Assembly: GCA_018398765.1 (NCBI GenBank) | Contig: JAHBMJ010000586.1 | Coordinates: forward strand, 1-32,272 | Length of the DNA: 32,272 nt | Direction: 5' to 3' | Source of the DNA: Chromera velia | Taxonomy: Eukaryota; Sar; Chromeraceae | Part shown: positions 9,829 through 20,300 of the stretch, piece after piece | How positions within the stretch are numbered: the stretch's first letter is position 1 | Layout of the letters: the number at the start of each line of letters is the position of its first letter | Made by a program: the position numbers and the translations under genes | The notes under the pieces: generated by a model | The model's database searches: none | Seen by the model: only the letters and a program-made list of their open reading frames with translations | What the model was told of the DNA's origin: nothing

Positions 9829-10132
9829 CTAGTTTTTCTTTCCGTTGTCCTTGTTGTCTGACATATCGAAATACCTGTACTGTGCGAGCTTCTTCGAGGT
9901 GCTGTGGGCTAAATACTTTGACATTACGATGCTGGTGGATGTTGCCGACGTACCGTTCATCTTCCAAATTGTCAGCATCTTCCCTTTCTTTGGAAGACGA
10001 GGAAGCTGAATACTAGGAACTTGGAATGGCTGGGTAAAAGTGCCCACGTAGTCTGTCGCCTTGAAGGCTCCCGGAGGACCGTTCGTGAAGGTGGTATGCG
10101 TGAGAAAGGGGATGATGTCCTCATAAACCACG
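9829..10132 (-). CDS. Unrecognised protein, last exon (100 aa)
   Basis: A minus-strand exon begins after the acceptor GTGCATGCAG at 10132 and runs 100 codons to a TAG at 9831-9829. It enters in phase 2. It opens VVYEDIIPFLTHTTF, continues through GAFKATDYVGTFTQPFQVP and ends in a Lys/Asn-rich tail (DMSDNKDNGKKN). The composition looks like protein, with no low-complexity bias. The frame remains open a further 140 bases upstream, so the acceptor choice is not certain. Upstream exons, expected between about 10200 and 10750, could not be placed. No domain is recognised. Confidence 0.45.
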
Positions 10133-10773
10133 CTGCATGCACAAAAGACATGCAGGCCAGAAAGAATCAGCAAAACGCTTACATGTGGGATGACCTGTAG
10201 ACGGGCTACACAGGCAGGGATTACGTCACACCCTGAGTTGTAAAGACACAAAGATCGGTGGTTCTGCAGCATACACAGTCTTTAACTCATATCTGCGTCC
10301 CATGAACAGTAGGTATTTGGTCTGAAACTTTAGACTCAAAGACTGTCTTACAAACAGAACGCTACCCTAAGTGTACTCTTAAACTTTGAATGAGTGTTTT
10401 TGTCATGGGTTTGACAGGTCGTTCACCCCTGCTAATTAATCCGTGGCAGACCTGATGGCAGACACAGATCCGGCATGTTCTTCTGTATAGTTAGTAGATC
10501 ACCATTGAAATAGGACCTCAAAGTTGATTAAAAACTCTGAGACAGTGTCTAAAGCAAAAAAAGATAACATAAATTTATTGGTAACAATAAACTGTTGTAT
10601 CTTTAGGCACATGCATGCAGTTGCTACATTATAGAGTGTTTCAGCTCTATCTGATCTGCTCTAAGACATGAATCAGTAATGGTAAATCATAAATATAAAT
10701 GTTTATTAATTAACCAAACTACGTATTACTGTTTCTTATCTTTTCAAACTGGGGACCCGGCCGTCTCAGACTA
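10133..10773. other. AT-rich non-coding DNA
   Basis: No supported gene. 10550-10740 is markedly AT-rich. It should contain the missing upstream part of the minus-strand gene that ends at 9829, but no exon was identified. Confidence 0.4.
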
Positions 10774-10978
10774 GGGGCCGCTAGATCCCTCGGGCGTGCG
10801 CCTAATGTTGCGTAAGCAAGTGAAACAGCTATATGGCAATTAATTTAGATGAAATGCGCTGGGCCCCCCTTGATACGGCTTAACGGAGTTACCCTTCGTT
10901 AAGACGTGAATCTAGTCGTGTCTACTGGTCTCACAGTCTAAACTACGAGCGATCAGGGTTTTTGCGAAGAAGTTTGAA
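10774..10978 (+). repeat. Dispersed repeat A, copy 1
   Basis: The block starting GGGGCCGCTAGATCCCT and ending GCGAAGAAGTTTGAA matches 13776-14039 in the same orientation. Shared stretches include CCTAATGTTGCGTAAGCAA, CTTGATACGGCTTAACGGAG and AATCTAGTCGTGTCTAC. Copies are clearly related but diverged by substitutions and indels. No terminal inverted repeat or target duplication was found, so the element class is unknown. Confidence 0.8.
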
Positions 10979-11255
10979 TGGAAGGCGAAGCCTAGCTTGT
11001 GGAGCAAAGCCGTGCGTTCAAATGACGGAAATCATGATCTGACGGGAAATATAGTCCTGGGCCCGGCGCAGCCTTTATGGTAGTAACGCGCTGAGCCGGG
11101 AACGTCAAATCCGTCCCGCGCGGGCGACAAAAAATAGTGGTGGCAGTTTTATCCGTCGTGCGCTCAGAAAAATGCGTGAGTCAGAAAAGATATGTTAAGT
11201 AGTTGAAGAGGAGTCAAACGAAGGAGAAAAGACGATAGTCCGTTCTGATAGTTCC

Positions 11256-11513
11256 CGTAACGTGACGAGGCCTTCAAGCCGCGCCACGGCATGCAAGTCG
11301 TATGTCAGGATTGCATGAAGCGTGCGCATGCCGAGCGACCTCGCGCATGCAATTAAGGGAATTGCAATTAAGTTATGCACATGCAGGCAGTCAATCATGA
11401 GTCAAGCTTTCGTATGTCAATGACAGTCTCTAGAAGCAGAACCCTTGTATGACAGACCTTGTAAGTGTGTGTCTCCAAGCTACGTCTTAGCTGAGGCACC
11501 ACACAACGTTAGG
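11256..11513 (+). repeat. Dispersed repeat B, copy 1 (258 bp)
   Basis: This matches 13307-13564 end to end, same orientation, same length, with only about eight differences (about 97 % identity), nearly all transitions. Similarity begins at CGTAACGTG and stops at GTTAGG. The two copies bracket the gene at 11690-12694. A small hairpin-forming GCAATT...AATTGC lies inside. Confidence 0.92.
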
Positions 11514-11689
11514 TGGTAGCAAAGCGGTTCGACCGCTCAGGGAGGGCAGAGTTCGAAGCAAGTCGTTTCACTGCATGCTCGAACCGCCTTGAACACAGTT
11601 GATCCTCGCACCAGGAACGTTCTTTCCGCGTGTGCAGAGACCCGGTTCTTTCGTCTGTCGAGTCACTTTTCTTTTCACAGCAACGTAGA

Positions 11690-12694
11690 ATGCAACAAAA
11701 CAGAGAGAGAGATACTCGAGCACTTTTGGATGTCGTTCTTTTTGTTTTTGAAAGGTCAGAAAATTTTGGGGATGTCACTCTTCGGAAAGCCAGGGACGAA
11801 TACGGCCAGATGGAGGCCAGCCTCAACGAGATCGCAGAGAAGCTCAGGNACCAGTTGGATCTGCAAGGAAGTGCAGTTGTGGGGGGCGAAGGTGTGGGTG
11901 AAGAGATGATAGGAGGAGAGGGAGATGTTGAGGTGATGGAGGAGGGGGATGCGTGGGAAGAGACGCCCCACACGATGTTCAATTTTGCAAGTCCGTCTCC
12001 ATCAGACGAAGCAGTGCCAATGAGGCTCGGCTTGATCGAGCGGAGGCAAATTCCCCACGAGGTTGAAGCCGGGGCGCAATTCGGCCGCACAGGAAGTGAC
12101 GGGCGGCAAGATGACTTTGCAGAGGGGTCAGACGTGGAAGCAGCACGCCAGACTGCCCTCAGGAGTCATAGAGACGGGGATGTTTTGGTGAAGACAGGCA
12201 GGGCAGAAAGAAAGAAACAGAAGCAGCAGGAGAAGAAAGAGAGACAAAGACAAGCAAAGCATGAAAGTGAGATGAATGCATTGAGGGAGGAGAAGTCTGC
12301 GTCAACAAACGCGCAGATGTCGAGGCAAGCACGAAGGAGAGAAGAGAGAGAGAGGACAAAAGCGGAAGAAAAGGAGAAAACAAAAATATCGGGGCGAATT
12401 CAGGACACAAGAAGCAAGGCAGAGCGAGAGAGAGATGAAGAGATAGCAGCGCGAGCCAGGGAGGGATCAAAGGTTCCATTCTATCATGTCCAGGGGGCAA
12501 CTCCCTTTATCCCGCGCGTTGTACTACCTCCAGAAGAAGGAATGCAGGGGGGGAGGCTGTATATTCCACAAGCGCCTAAGCCTCCGTTGATGGAGATGAG
12601 AAGTCTGCACACCACGCAGACTAGCACGCAGACCTCTGACCGTCCTCGCTATTTGTCTGCACAGGATGTGAGGGAGAGAATGGGGTACTGTTGA
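11690..12694 (+). CDS. Highly charged coiled-coil protein, 334 aa (main exon)
   Basis: One open frame from ATG 11690 to TGA 12694 gives 334 residues. A good acceptor (TTTTCACAG) lies just upstream at 11680, in frame, so the true gene may have an upstream exon that I could not fix. The order is: an amphipathic helical start (MQQNRERDTRALLDVV, then RKARDEYGQMEASLNEIAEK), an acidic Gly/Glu section, a long Lys/Arg/Glu/Gln helix at about 12190-12470 that would form a single helix or coiled coil, and a non-charged C-terminus with GATPFIPRVVLPP and TTQTSTQTSDRPRYLS. One ambiguous base (N at 11849) leaves one residue unknown. No family is recognised. The gene sits between the two B repeats. Confidence 0.65.
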   Translation: MQQNRERDTRALLDVVLFVFERSENFGDVTLRKARDEYGQMEASLNEIAEKLRXQLDLQGSAVVGGEGVGEEMIGGEGDVEVMEEGDAWEETPHTMFNFASPSPSDEAVPMRLGLIERRQIPHEVEAGAQFGRTGSDGRQDDFAEGSDVEAARQTALRSHRDGDVLVKTGRAERKKQKQQEKKERQRQAKHESEMNALREEKSASTNAQMSRQARRREERERTKAEEKEKTKISGRIQDTRSKAERERDEEIAARAREGSKVPFYHVQGATPFIPRVVLPPEEGMQGGRLYIPQAPKPPLMEMRSLHTTQTSTQTSDRPRYLSAQDVRERMGYC

Positions 12695-13306
12695 TGCAAG
12701 ATCCTAGGCAAGATCGGGGTACGTCGATGTCTGTGAGCACCTGTTTGTCAGTGAATGATTAAATGACTGAGGAGTGATAAAGGATGGTCGCGACTGTGTC
12801 CAAAGGGGCAAAGGAGAAAAAACAGCATATATGAGATCAGCGCGGCATGTTGGCTTATTTGTTTGCCTTACTTATCTGTTTGCTGCAAACTTGTCTGTAA
12901 AGCGTGAACCGGAATTCTTTTCTCAGTCTGCTGTGGCATGTGTCTGTGTGACCGCGCGTGGACGCGGTCATCAAGGGGGAGGTGGCACAGTATGAATAAG
13001 GGTTGGCAGCTGTGATGCTTGATTCAGAATGAAAGTCAACTACCAATTGATAATGGGAAAGAGAAAGAAAGTCACAGGAAAGATTGAGAGCAAACTTGAG
13101 AAAAGAGAAAGTGAGGAAATGAAAAGAAGGAAGAGATGCAACCCCTGATTTCTTTTGCAAATCCACAGTGGATGGAAGATGTTGATCTAATCAATGATCG
13201 ACACGGCATAATTGCATCAGTCCTACAGAGTTGCATGGAGGAATCAATTTGGCAATGCGTCTTCTGTGTGAGCCAGCGTGGACGTGGCTTGAGGAGGGAA
13301 GTGGTA
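12695..13306. other. 3' flank of the charged-helix gene
   Basis: No gene is supported. The sequence between the stop codon and repeat B copy 2 includes A/G-rich stretches at 13030-13140. Short frames here have no protein-like features. Confidence 0.5.
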
Positions 13307-13564
13307 CGTAACGTGGCGAGGCCTTCAAGCCGCGCCACGGCATGCAAGTCGTATGTCAGGATTGCATGAAGCGTGCGCATGCCGAGCGACCTCACACATG
13401 CAATTAAGGGAATTGCAATTAAGTCATGCACATGCAGGCAGTCAATCATGAGTCAAGCTTTCGTATGTCAATGACAGTCTTTAGAAGCAGAACCCTTGTA
13501 TGACAGACCTTGTAAGTGTGTATCTCCAAGCTACGTCTTAGCTGAGGTACCACACAATGTTAGG
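13307..13564 (+). repeat. Dispersed repeat B, copy 2 (258 bp)
   Basis: Near-identical partner of 11256-11513. Several of the differences between the copies fall at CpG in copy 1 and TpG/CpA in copy 2 (for example CTCGCGCATG versus CTCACACATG, and AACGTT versus AATGTT), the pattern expected from deamination of methylated cytosine. Confidence 0.92.
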
Positions 13565-13775
13565 GTTCCACCGAACAAACCAGAACCCACCCTCCCACCG
13601 TTTTAGACAGTGCTTCTCCAATCCGTCGCCTTAGCTGTAAAGCCGATCGACTACTCAGGTAGTGAATTCAGTTTACTGGGGAAGGACTATTCCGTACTGG
13701 TTTTTCGGGGTGAACGGGGGGGGAAGACTAGGGGGAAGATTGTTGATGAGGGATCTAATCATATACGGCATAGTG

Positions 13776-14039
13776 GGGGCCGCTAGATCCCTCAGGCGCG
13801 TGCCTAATGTTGCGTAAGCAAACGAAACAGCTATACGGCATTAGACAAAATGCGCCGCTAGATCCTTTGGGCGCGCGCCTAATGTTGCGTAAGCAAGCGA
13901 AACAGCTATTCATATATGGTATTAGGCGAAATGCGCCCCCTTGATACGGCTTAACGGAGTTTGTTAAGACGTCATGAATCTAGTCGTGTCTACGGGTCCC
14001 AAACTAGGAGCGATCGGGATTTTCGCGAAGAAGTTTGAA
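13776..14039 (+). repeat. Dispersed repeat A, copy 2, with internal duplication
   Basis: Partner of 10774-10978. Its first part is present twice in tandem: CCGCTAGATCC through CAGCTAT occurs at about 13781-13843 and again at about 13855-13909. Both inner units carry CCTAATGTTGCGTAAGCAA. Single-unit copy 1 therefore looks like the simpler form. Confidence 0.8.
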
Positions 14040-14248
14040 CGCGCGTTATCGCGCGTTGACTGTTCGACCGGCCGAGTCCGGCACAAAAGTCGGTCGGAGG
14101 TGGACTTCCCTAGTGGAAGAAAACCGTCCCCTTTGACTGAAGAACCTGCAGTCATTCGGAGGTTTGTGGTGTAAATACGGACACTCCAGGATACAAGCTT
14201 CGCATTGACGGAAAGCTGAAGAAAATCAGCGTGCTCACGTTCTCAGTC

Positions 14249-17200
14249 ATGATCTTTCTGTTGAAACGCATCGGAGAGAAGCGGGCAAACTACCTGTAAG
14301 GCTTGTTTCCTCGTTTCTGTTTGCTCTTTTTGCCTATTTACCAGCATGACAGTCGAGTTTTCTGCCGAAGAAGTGGAACAGATTCTACGGGGTCAGCGTA
14401 AGTGTCTGAGTGGCTGGGTTTGAACCAGATTTGTTCTGATTGGGGGGAAATTTGCGCTTCTCCTTTTACCGTCTCATCGCTCCTTTCGTGCAGATCACGA
14501 CCGCGATGCCTCCCTTCTGACAGCACGGCTGGAAGAACTCGTGGAGGTCAGACGCGAAAAAGTCCTGGTGGCTGCTCGTCTCGCCTCCTGGCGCCGTCTG
14601 TTCTCGTCCATCCAGCGAGAGTTGACTGCTCACCAGGCTCTCACGGCAGGTCCTGAAGGAGACGGCCGCGCTTCAAGAGAAGGACGAGAAGGAAACCACA
14701 ATGCCTCATCTAGACACTCTCAGACCGGCGGGGTGAGGGTTCAAGGAGAAGAGACGGACTGTCTGTCTCCTGCTGCCGAGTCACGTCGCCCAGGTGGCGG
14801 GGCTTCAGTCCTCCTCAGACAGAATGTTCAGGGGGAGGGGGGCACGGTGGCGACGGTGTTCGACTGCACGTCCCCGGATGTAGTGGCTCGGCAGGCGTGC
14901 GCTGTATTGCGGAAGGGAGGTTAGCTGAAGGGAAGTGGGCTTGGCCTCTGTTGTTGTTATGCTTGGTGACCGATTTTCGCCCGCGAGTTTTGAATCACCA
15001 TCACTGTAGCAGGAGAACCAGGAGAAAGGATACCGCTTGCAAACGACAGCTGTGTTTGCTCCTTTCCTCCTTGGTTGTTTGTTGTGTCGACGGTTTTTTG
15101 ATTGATAGATTGACTGCCTGATCGATCGATAGATTGACCGATTGTCTTGTTGGCTGATTGCAGCTTTGGGAGAGCAGAAGAGACGGTTTGAATCTTCCTG
15201 CCTTGCCATCGCGTCCCGTTTCCTTGAGAGGATCGTAACAGGAAAGCGGAAACAGACAATCGCAGCGGCGTACGAGAGTCTGAAAGGGCAGGGAGAGGGT
15301 AGACGAGTGGAAGAAAGATCCGTTGCGACAAGAGGGGGTCCGCTTCCATCGCACCAGTCCACAGGGTTTCTTCCCCCTCCTCCTGCTGATGATCACCCAA
15401 ATTCCTTCCACGCCCATGTACAGCCTTCTTCGTCTTCTTCTTCCTCTCTCACGGAGGAGAAGAACCCCCCAGCGGCCTGCCTTTCTTCGTTACGGGCGTC
15501 TAAAGGCAAGGTAGAGACGGAGACGTCCATCTCCGAAGTTCCAGAGGAAGGATCCAAACTCGCAGCTTCCCGTCTCTGCCTCTCGTTCTCTCCTCCAAGA
15601 GCAAGGGGCCGCACCTTGCAAAAGGGGGAGGGCAAGGGAAAGGAAAAGGACCAAGAGGAGGGAGGGAAAGTGCAGAAAGACACTAGTGGGCAGAAAAAGG
15701 AAATGGATGCCAGAGCGACTCGGCGTGTTGGGCAACCGTTGACGTTTTCGCCTCCCCGTCCGATCCGCAAGCGTTTGTCTCCAGCGTCCCCAGCCGGATC
15801 CACCCCCCCCTTCCAATTCAGAGAGATGCACAGAGAGCTTAGTGCGCCTCTAGTTCTCACGCCAGGCAGGTCCACCCACGCGAAAGCAAATGGACACAGT
15901 GAGAGAGAGCACCTGCGCCACTCTACTTCCACAGCAGGCTCAGCAGGTTTTTCTCTCTCGCCTTCCCCCTCCAGCCTCTCTGCCTCCCCTGACGCACGCA
16001 GACTTCATGAGAAGCGTGGGGGTAGGGTAGTGCATATGGCTGATGGCCGGGGGGAAGAGGAGAGACTGCCGTCTCCCCAGTGGTCGAAGAGCAAAACACA
16101 GAGAGGAGGGGAGACCCCCCCAAAAGTATCCTCCGAAGGCGAAAGGGGGGGAGGGAAGGGGAAACAGGCAGATGGACGTTCACTTTGGATGTCTGTTCCC
16201 GGTCTCTCTGTTGACCTCTCGTTTGCCTCTGCGAATTCTCAGGTTTCCTCTTCGGAATTTCCCAAACAATATGAAGAGCCTGCTGCTTCATCCGTACCCC
16301 AGTCCTCCTTCCATACCAAAACGAAAAGTGGGAGTAGAGAGACCGAATCGAAATTTCCCCTTGCAGCTACGCGAAGGAGGGAAGAATTGAGACAGGGAAT
16401 TGCACGGAGACGGCTGACCGAAATCTCCCTCAATCCCTCAGACAGAGTAGACACCGTGTCGTTAAACTTAGCCAGAGGAGACACGTCTCCATCTCCATCG
16501 CGAGATCATCATCAGCAGCAGCAGCAGGCGCGTCCTCTGTCTCTGACCTCTCCTCTTCTTCAGAAAGGGGTAAAGAGCCCCTCCTGCTACGAAGGACTTA
16601 TCAAGGCAGATCGGTGCGGTCTGGACTCTCAGTCCCCGTCACTTACACCGGGGTTCATGTCCCACTCACCCCTCCCCTCTTCCAGAGCCAAACAACCTCT
16701 GCCCCCGATGCCTTCCCATCCCCGCCATTTCCATTTCCAGAGAGAGATAGAAGCAGGTCGGCAGGAGAGAGAGGAAGAAAAAGGCAGTCAAACGCTGCGC
16801 TTCGTGCGTGTTGCGGCTGCAGGAAAGGGGGTGGAAGAGAGCGCGAGTGAGACACAGAGTGTCTCAGTCACACGTTCGGCACTCCCCTCAGAGAGCGTCT
16901 TTCGGGCTGGTATCTCGACCTCCTGCCGAGCTAAGTCTCTCCCTTCGAGATCCCCTCTCCAGTCTCCACTCCGACGCCCTCCCTTTCCAGCCGAATCTCC
17001 TGAGAGGCGCCCTTTGACGCAAACGGCCTTTGAAGTCCCCCCCGCCTCTCTCTCTCGACGACCTGCCACCAGCCCCCCCCNNNNNNNNNNNNNNNNNNNN
17101 NNNNNNNNNNNNNNNNNNNNNNNNNNNNNNNCCCTGCGCCTGTATTGAAGACTGCATCGCCTCCCTCGTGTGTCCCTAAAGGGCTGAATCCCTTTTCAGA

Positions 17201-17313
17201 CCCCTCCGTCTCCCTCAGCAGCAGCAGCCCCATGCTGCAATCCCATCAGCAGGAGGCACGTCCATCCCGTCCCCCCACAGAGATCATTCCTGGTGGAGTG
17301 CCTAGACAGACGC

Positions 17314-17344
<31 letters not shown>

Positions 17345-20300
17345 GGAAGAAGACGAGACCAACGAAGAAGGCAGCAGCCTGAAGGTGAAAGACCGAAGGC
17401 AGACTGCAGAAGGTTTCGTTAACATCTTGAGGCGTCTGTTTGAGCGGAGGAAGCGGAGAGTCTTTCTACAGCTTCCGCGAAGGACACAATCCTCTGGCCA
17501 AACCGAAGTTCCCCCCCCGAACTCCCGCAGCTCAAAAGCCCCCCATGCATTCAGAGTGCAAATGACACGCGCTCTGGTCAAAGGACTGAATGCAGCGCAA
17601 TGCCGTTCCGTTGCACGTGCATTCTTTGCGTGGGTTGGGGTCACACGGGAATCAGCGGCTGTTCGATCGTCAGCAGCAGCGTCCACTGGGGACAAGACGA
17701 TGCAGAAAGTGTTGTTGTCATGCCGCCGTGCATCCGTATCACTGCTGGTATCATCGATAAGAACACACCTTTACAGGGCTCAGGAGCAAGCCTTTGCTAC
17801 TTTGAGACAGTCGTTTATCTCCCCTTCTTCCTCCTTCCAGTCTCTTGTGGCTGCACTGCAGTTGAAGAGCCACACCTGCTCGATGTCTCAAGTTCTCTCC
17901 CAAGTAGACTGGTTGAAGGAAGGCAGCAGTCAGCAGGTAGTAGCAAATTCATCAGTAGCAGGAGGTGGAACTTTCCTTCTTCCCCCCCCAAGCCAGACCG
18001 CTATGATGAGACATTGCCGGGGAGACGCTGCCTCCCCTTCCTGCCCTCCCTCCGCGGTGGCACACCCTGAAGCCAAGACCACCTCACTTTCGGCATCATC
18101 CTCTACTGATCGTCCTTTGTGTTTGGGGGTTGAGGAGGAGAAAAGAGAGAGAGTGGGGGAGTCGTCTATCCCCCCCACGATGTCCCAAATCTCCACCGCG
18201 GTTGTGTCCCCCGACCTCTCTTCTTCCTCCTCTCCAACGGCTGCCAACCTCATACGGGGTTCTGGTCAGACAGGAGGGGGGGGTGTCTCCTCACAGAGAG
18301 GCTTCCGCATGACAGCCGATCTCTCTCACCCTCCCAGACTAGAAGGAGAAGAGCAGCAGTCAGAGAAGGGTGAAAGTACAGAAGGTGAGGTAGACGAGGT
18401 CGGCACTTTGTCTGTGTCTCACCCCTCCAGTATATCCCCTGCAGCACCACCTGCAGCAGCAGTCGCAGCAGAGACAAGGAAGCACGTCCATCTGCCTCCC
18501 CATTTCAAGAGAAACAGACCTATGGGGGCTGGGGCCCTCCTTCACTTTGCGCTCCGACGTCTCCGTGAGTGGGCAGTTGACCAGAAGCAGAAAGAGGCGA
18601 GCGCGCGGATCTTGTCCAAGTCCCTCCTTCGTCCGTTCTCCCGCTGTGTCAGATCTGCTGTCAGTGAGTGGCAGAGGGGGGTGGCCAGGGAGCGTGAGCG
18701 ACGCACAGTCGAGGAGACCGAGTGCCGTCTCTCGCGTGCCTTTCGGTACAGGGGCCGCAGTGCACGTGCCCGAGCGGCTGCCTCTGTTCTTTGCACTGTT
18801 CTGTCTTCCCGTCTCCGCATCGTTCTTTCTTTCTGGTTCCAAAGAGTAAAGAGAGAGTCGGGCAGGCAGATGAGCCTGCAGAGCGGTTTTCGTGTGCTTG
18901 TCTCCTCCTTTCGTGCGTGTCGTCTCCGTACTGCTCGTGAAGCTCTGTCTTTTCTCCGACCGAATCGTCCGTGTGGTCTGGAGAGGCTGAGACAGAGTCG
19001 AGAGGGGCACCAGTTGATGGGGTGTGTGTCTCTGGGGGGTTGTTTGTCTCGTTTTAGTGGTGTTCAAAGGAGGGCAGTGGTAGATGGATTCAATGCTTTG
19101 AAGAGAGTAGTTTTGGTAGAGCGTGCACACGAGACAGAGAAGAGACGACAGAGAGACGCCTCGCTGACAATTGTCCGATGGGTCGGTAGACAGATTTCCT
19201 CTTCTTGCGGTAAAGCTCTGACGGCCTGGCGATTGGAGACGCGAGCTCGGAAGAGTGCGTCGATTTCTTCGAAGAGAACGGCCCTGTTGGGGGCAGCACG
19301 CCGACTTGGGTCCACACTCAGTCGGCTGCAGGGACGGCGTCTGCGGTGTGTTGTACAGTCGCTGGGGGAGAAGAAAAGGGGCGTGTGTCCTGAGGTTACA
19401 GTGAGGGGGTTGGGAAGGTTGGAGATGGTTTTGCGGAGAGTGCAGGAGAGAAGGAAGCGGGAGGGGCTGATGAGGATTCTGAGGTCCTGTGCCAGCTCCT
19501 TCGCAGTGACGTGCAGGTCGGTCAGATATCAGAGGAGGTACAGAGACAGTTTCCTGATGCAGAAAGAGGAACTCAACTTTTCGTGCAATGAATTTGTGGA
19601 TTTATGGATTTTTGATTGAATAGATGGAACACCTGATCAAGCTATGCTTTTCCTCCTGACAGGTTTTGCTTATGCCCGTTTTGGAACCGGTTCATCCATT
19701 ATGTATATGCATCTTTTCCCTTTCTGTCTCTGAATTTTTTCTGTGTTTTCCTGCTTGCAGAACCTCCAGCGCATCTGTCTCGTCATCTCTTCGGGCCCTG
19801 AAAGAAGCGAGACGGGAGGCCTCTCGGGCATTCGAGGGCTTTGGAGCGTTTCGGCTTCATTCCTGCCTCGCGTCTGTGATGGGGCGTCAATTCCGTGAGG
19901 CCTTTCATTGCCTCCGGTCATGTAGCGCTGCAGGGAGATTGAGGGGAGACCGCTCTTTTCCCATTTTCCTCGCTGTATCGTCAGCCTGTCAGCTTGCGCA
20001 GAGGTCTCATTTGGCAAGGGCGTGGGGTGAGTGGAGGGGGATGGTGAATTCATCACGTGATGGCGAGAGAAAACTAGAGAGAGATATGAGGGCCAGGCGA
20101 CAGGGGGCAGGAGTGTTGGGACGGTGTTTGTCTCATTTGAATTTTCGGGTGTGTACAGATGCCCTTTGTCGTCTATCGGCCAACTCACGTGGTCTGGAGA
20201 TGCAAGAGAGGGGTCGGGCAGGTCTCCTCATGTTCTCTCAATGCCTTGCGAGAGTTGCCTGTCGTAATGTCGAGGGGGTGTTGAGGGTTTGGGCGAGGGG

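Noticed and set aside
11195-11398. Minus-strand frame shared by both B repeats (MIDCLHVH...)
   Set aside because: It is open in both copies, but the differences change residues freely and there is no domain, so it is probably a by-product of the repeat.
11515-11540. tRNA-like T-arm (AGCGGTTCGACCGCT)
   Set aside because: The loop is too short and no D-arm, anticodon arm or acceptor stem can be formed around it.
13974-14174. 66-codon plus-strand frame overlapping repeat A copy 2
   Set aside because: Half of it is repeat sequence and its frame does not lead into the giant gene; no protein features.
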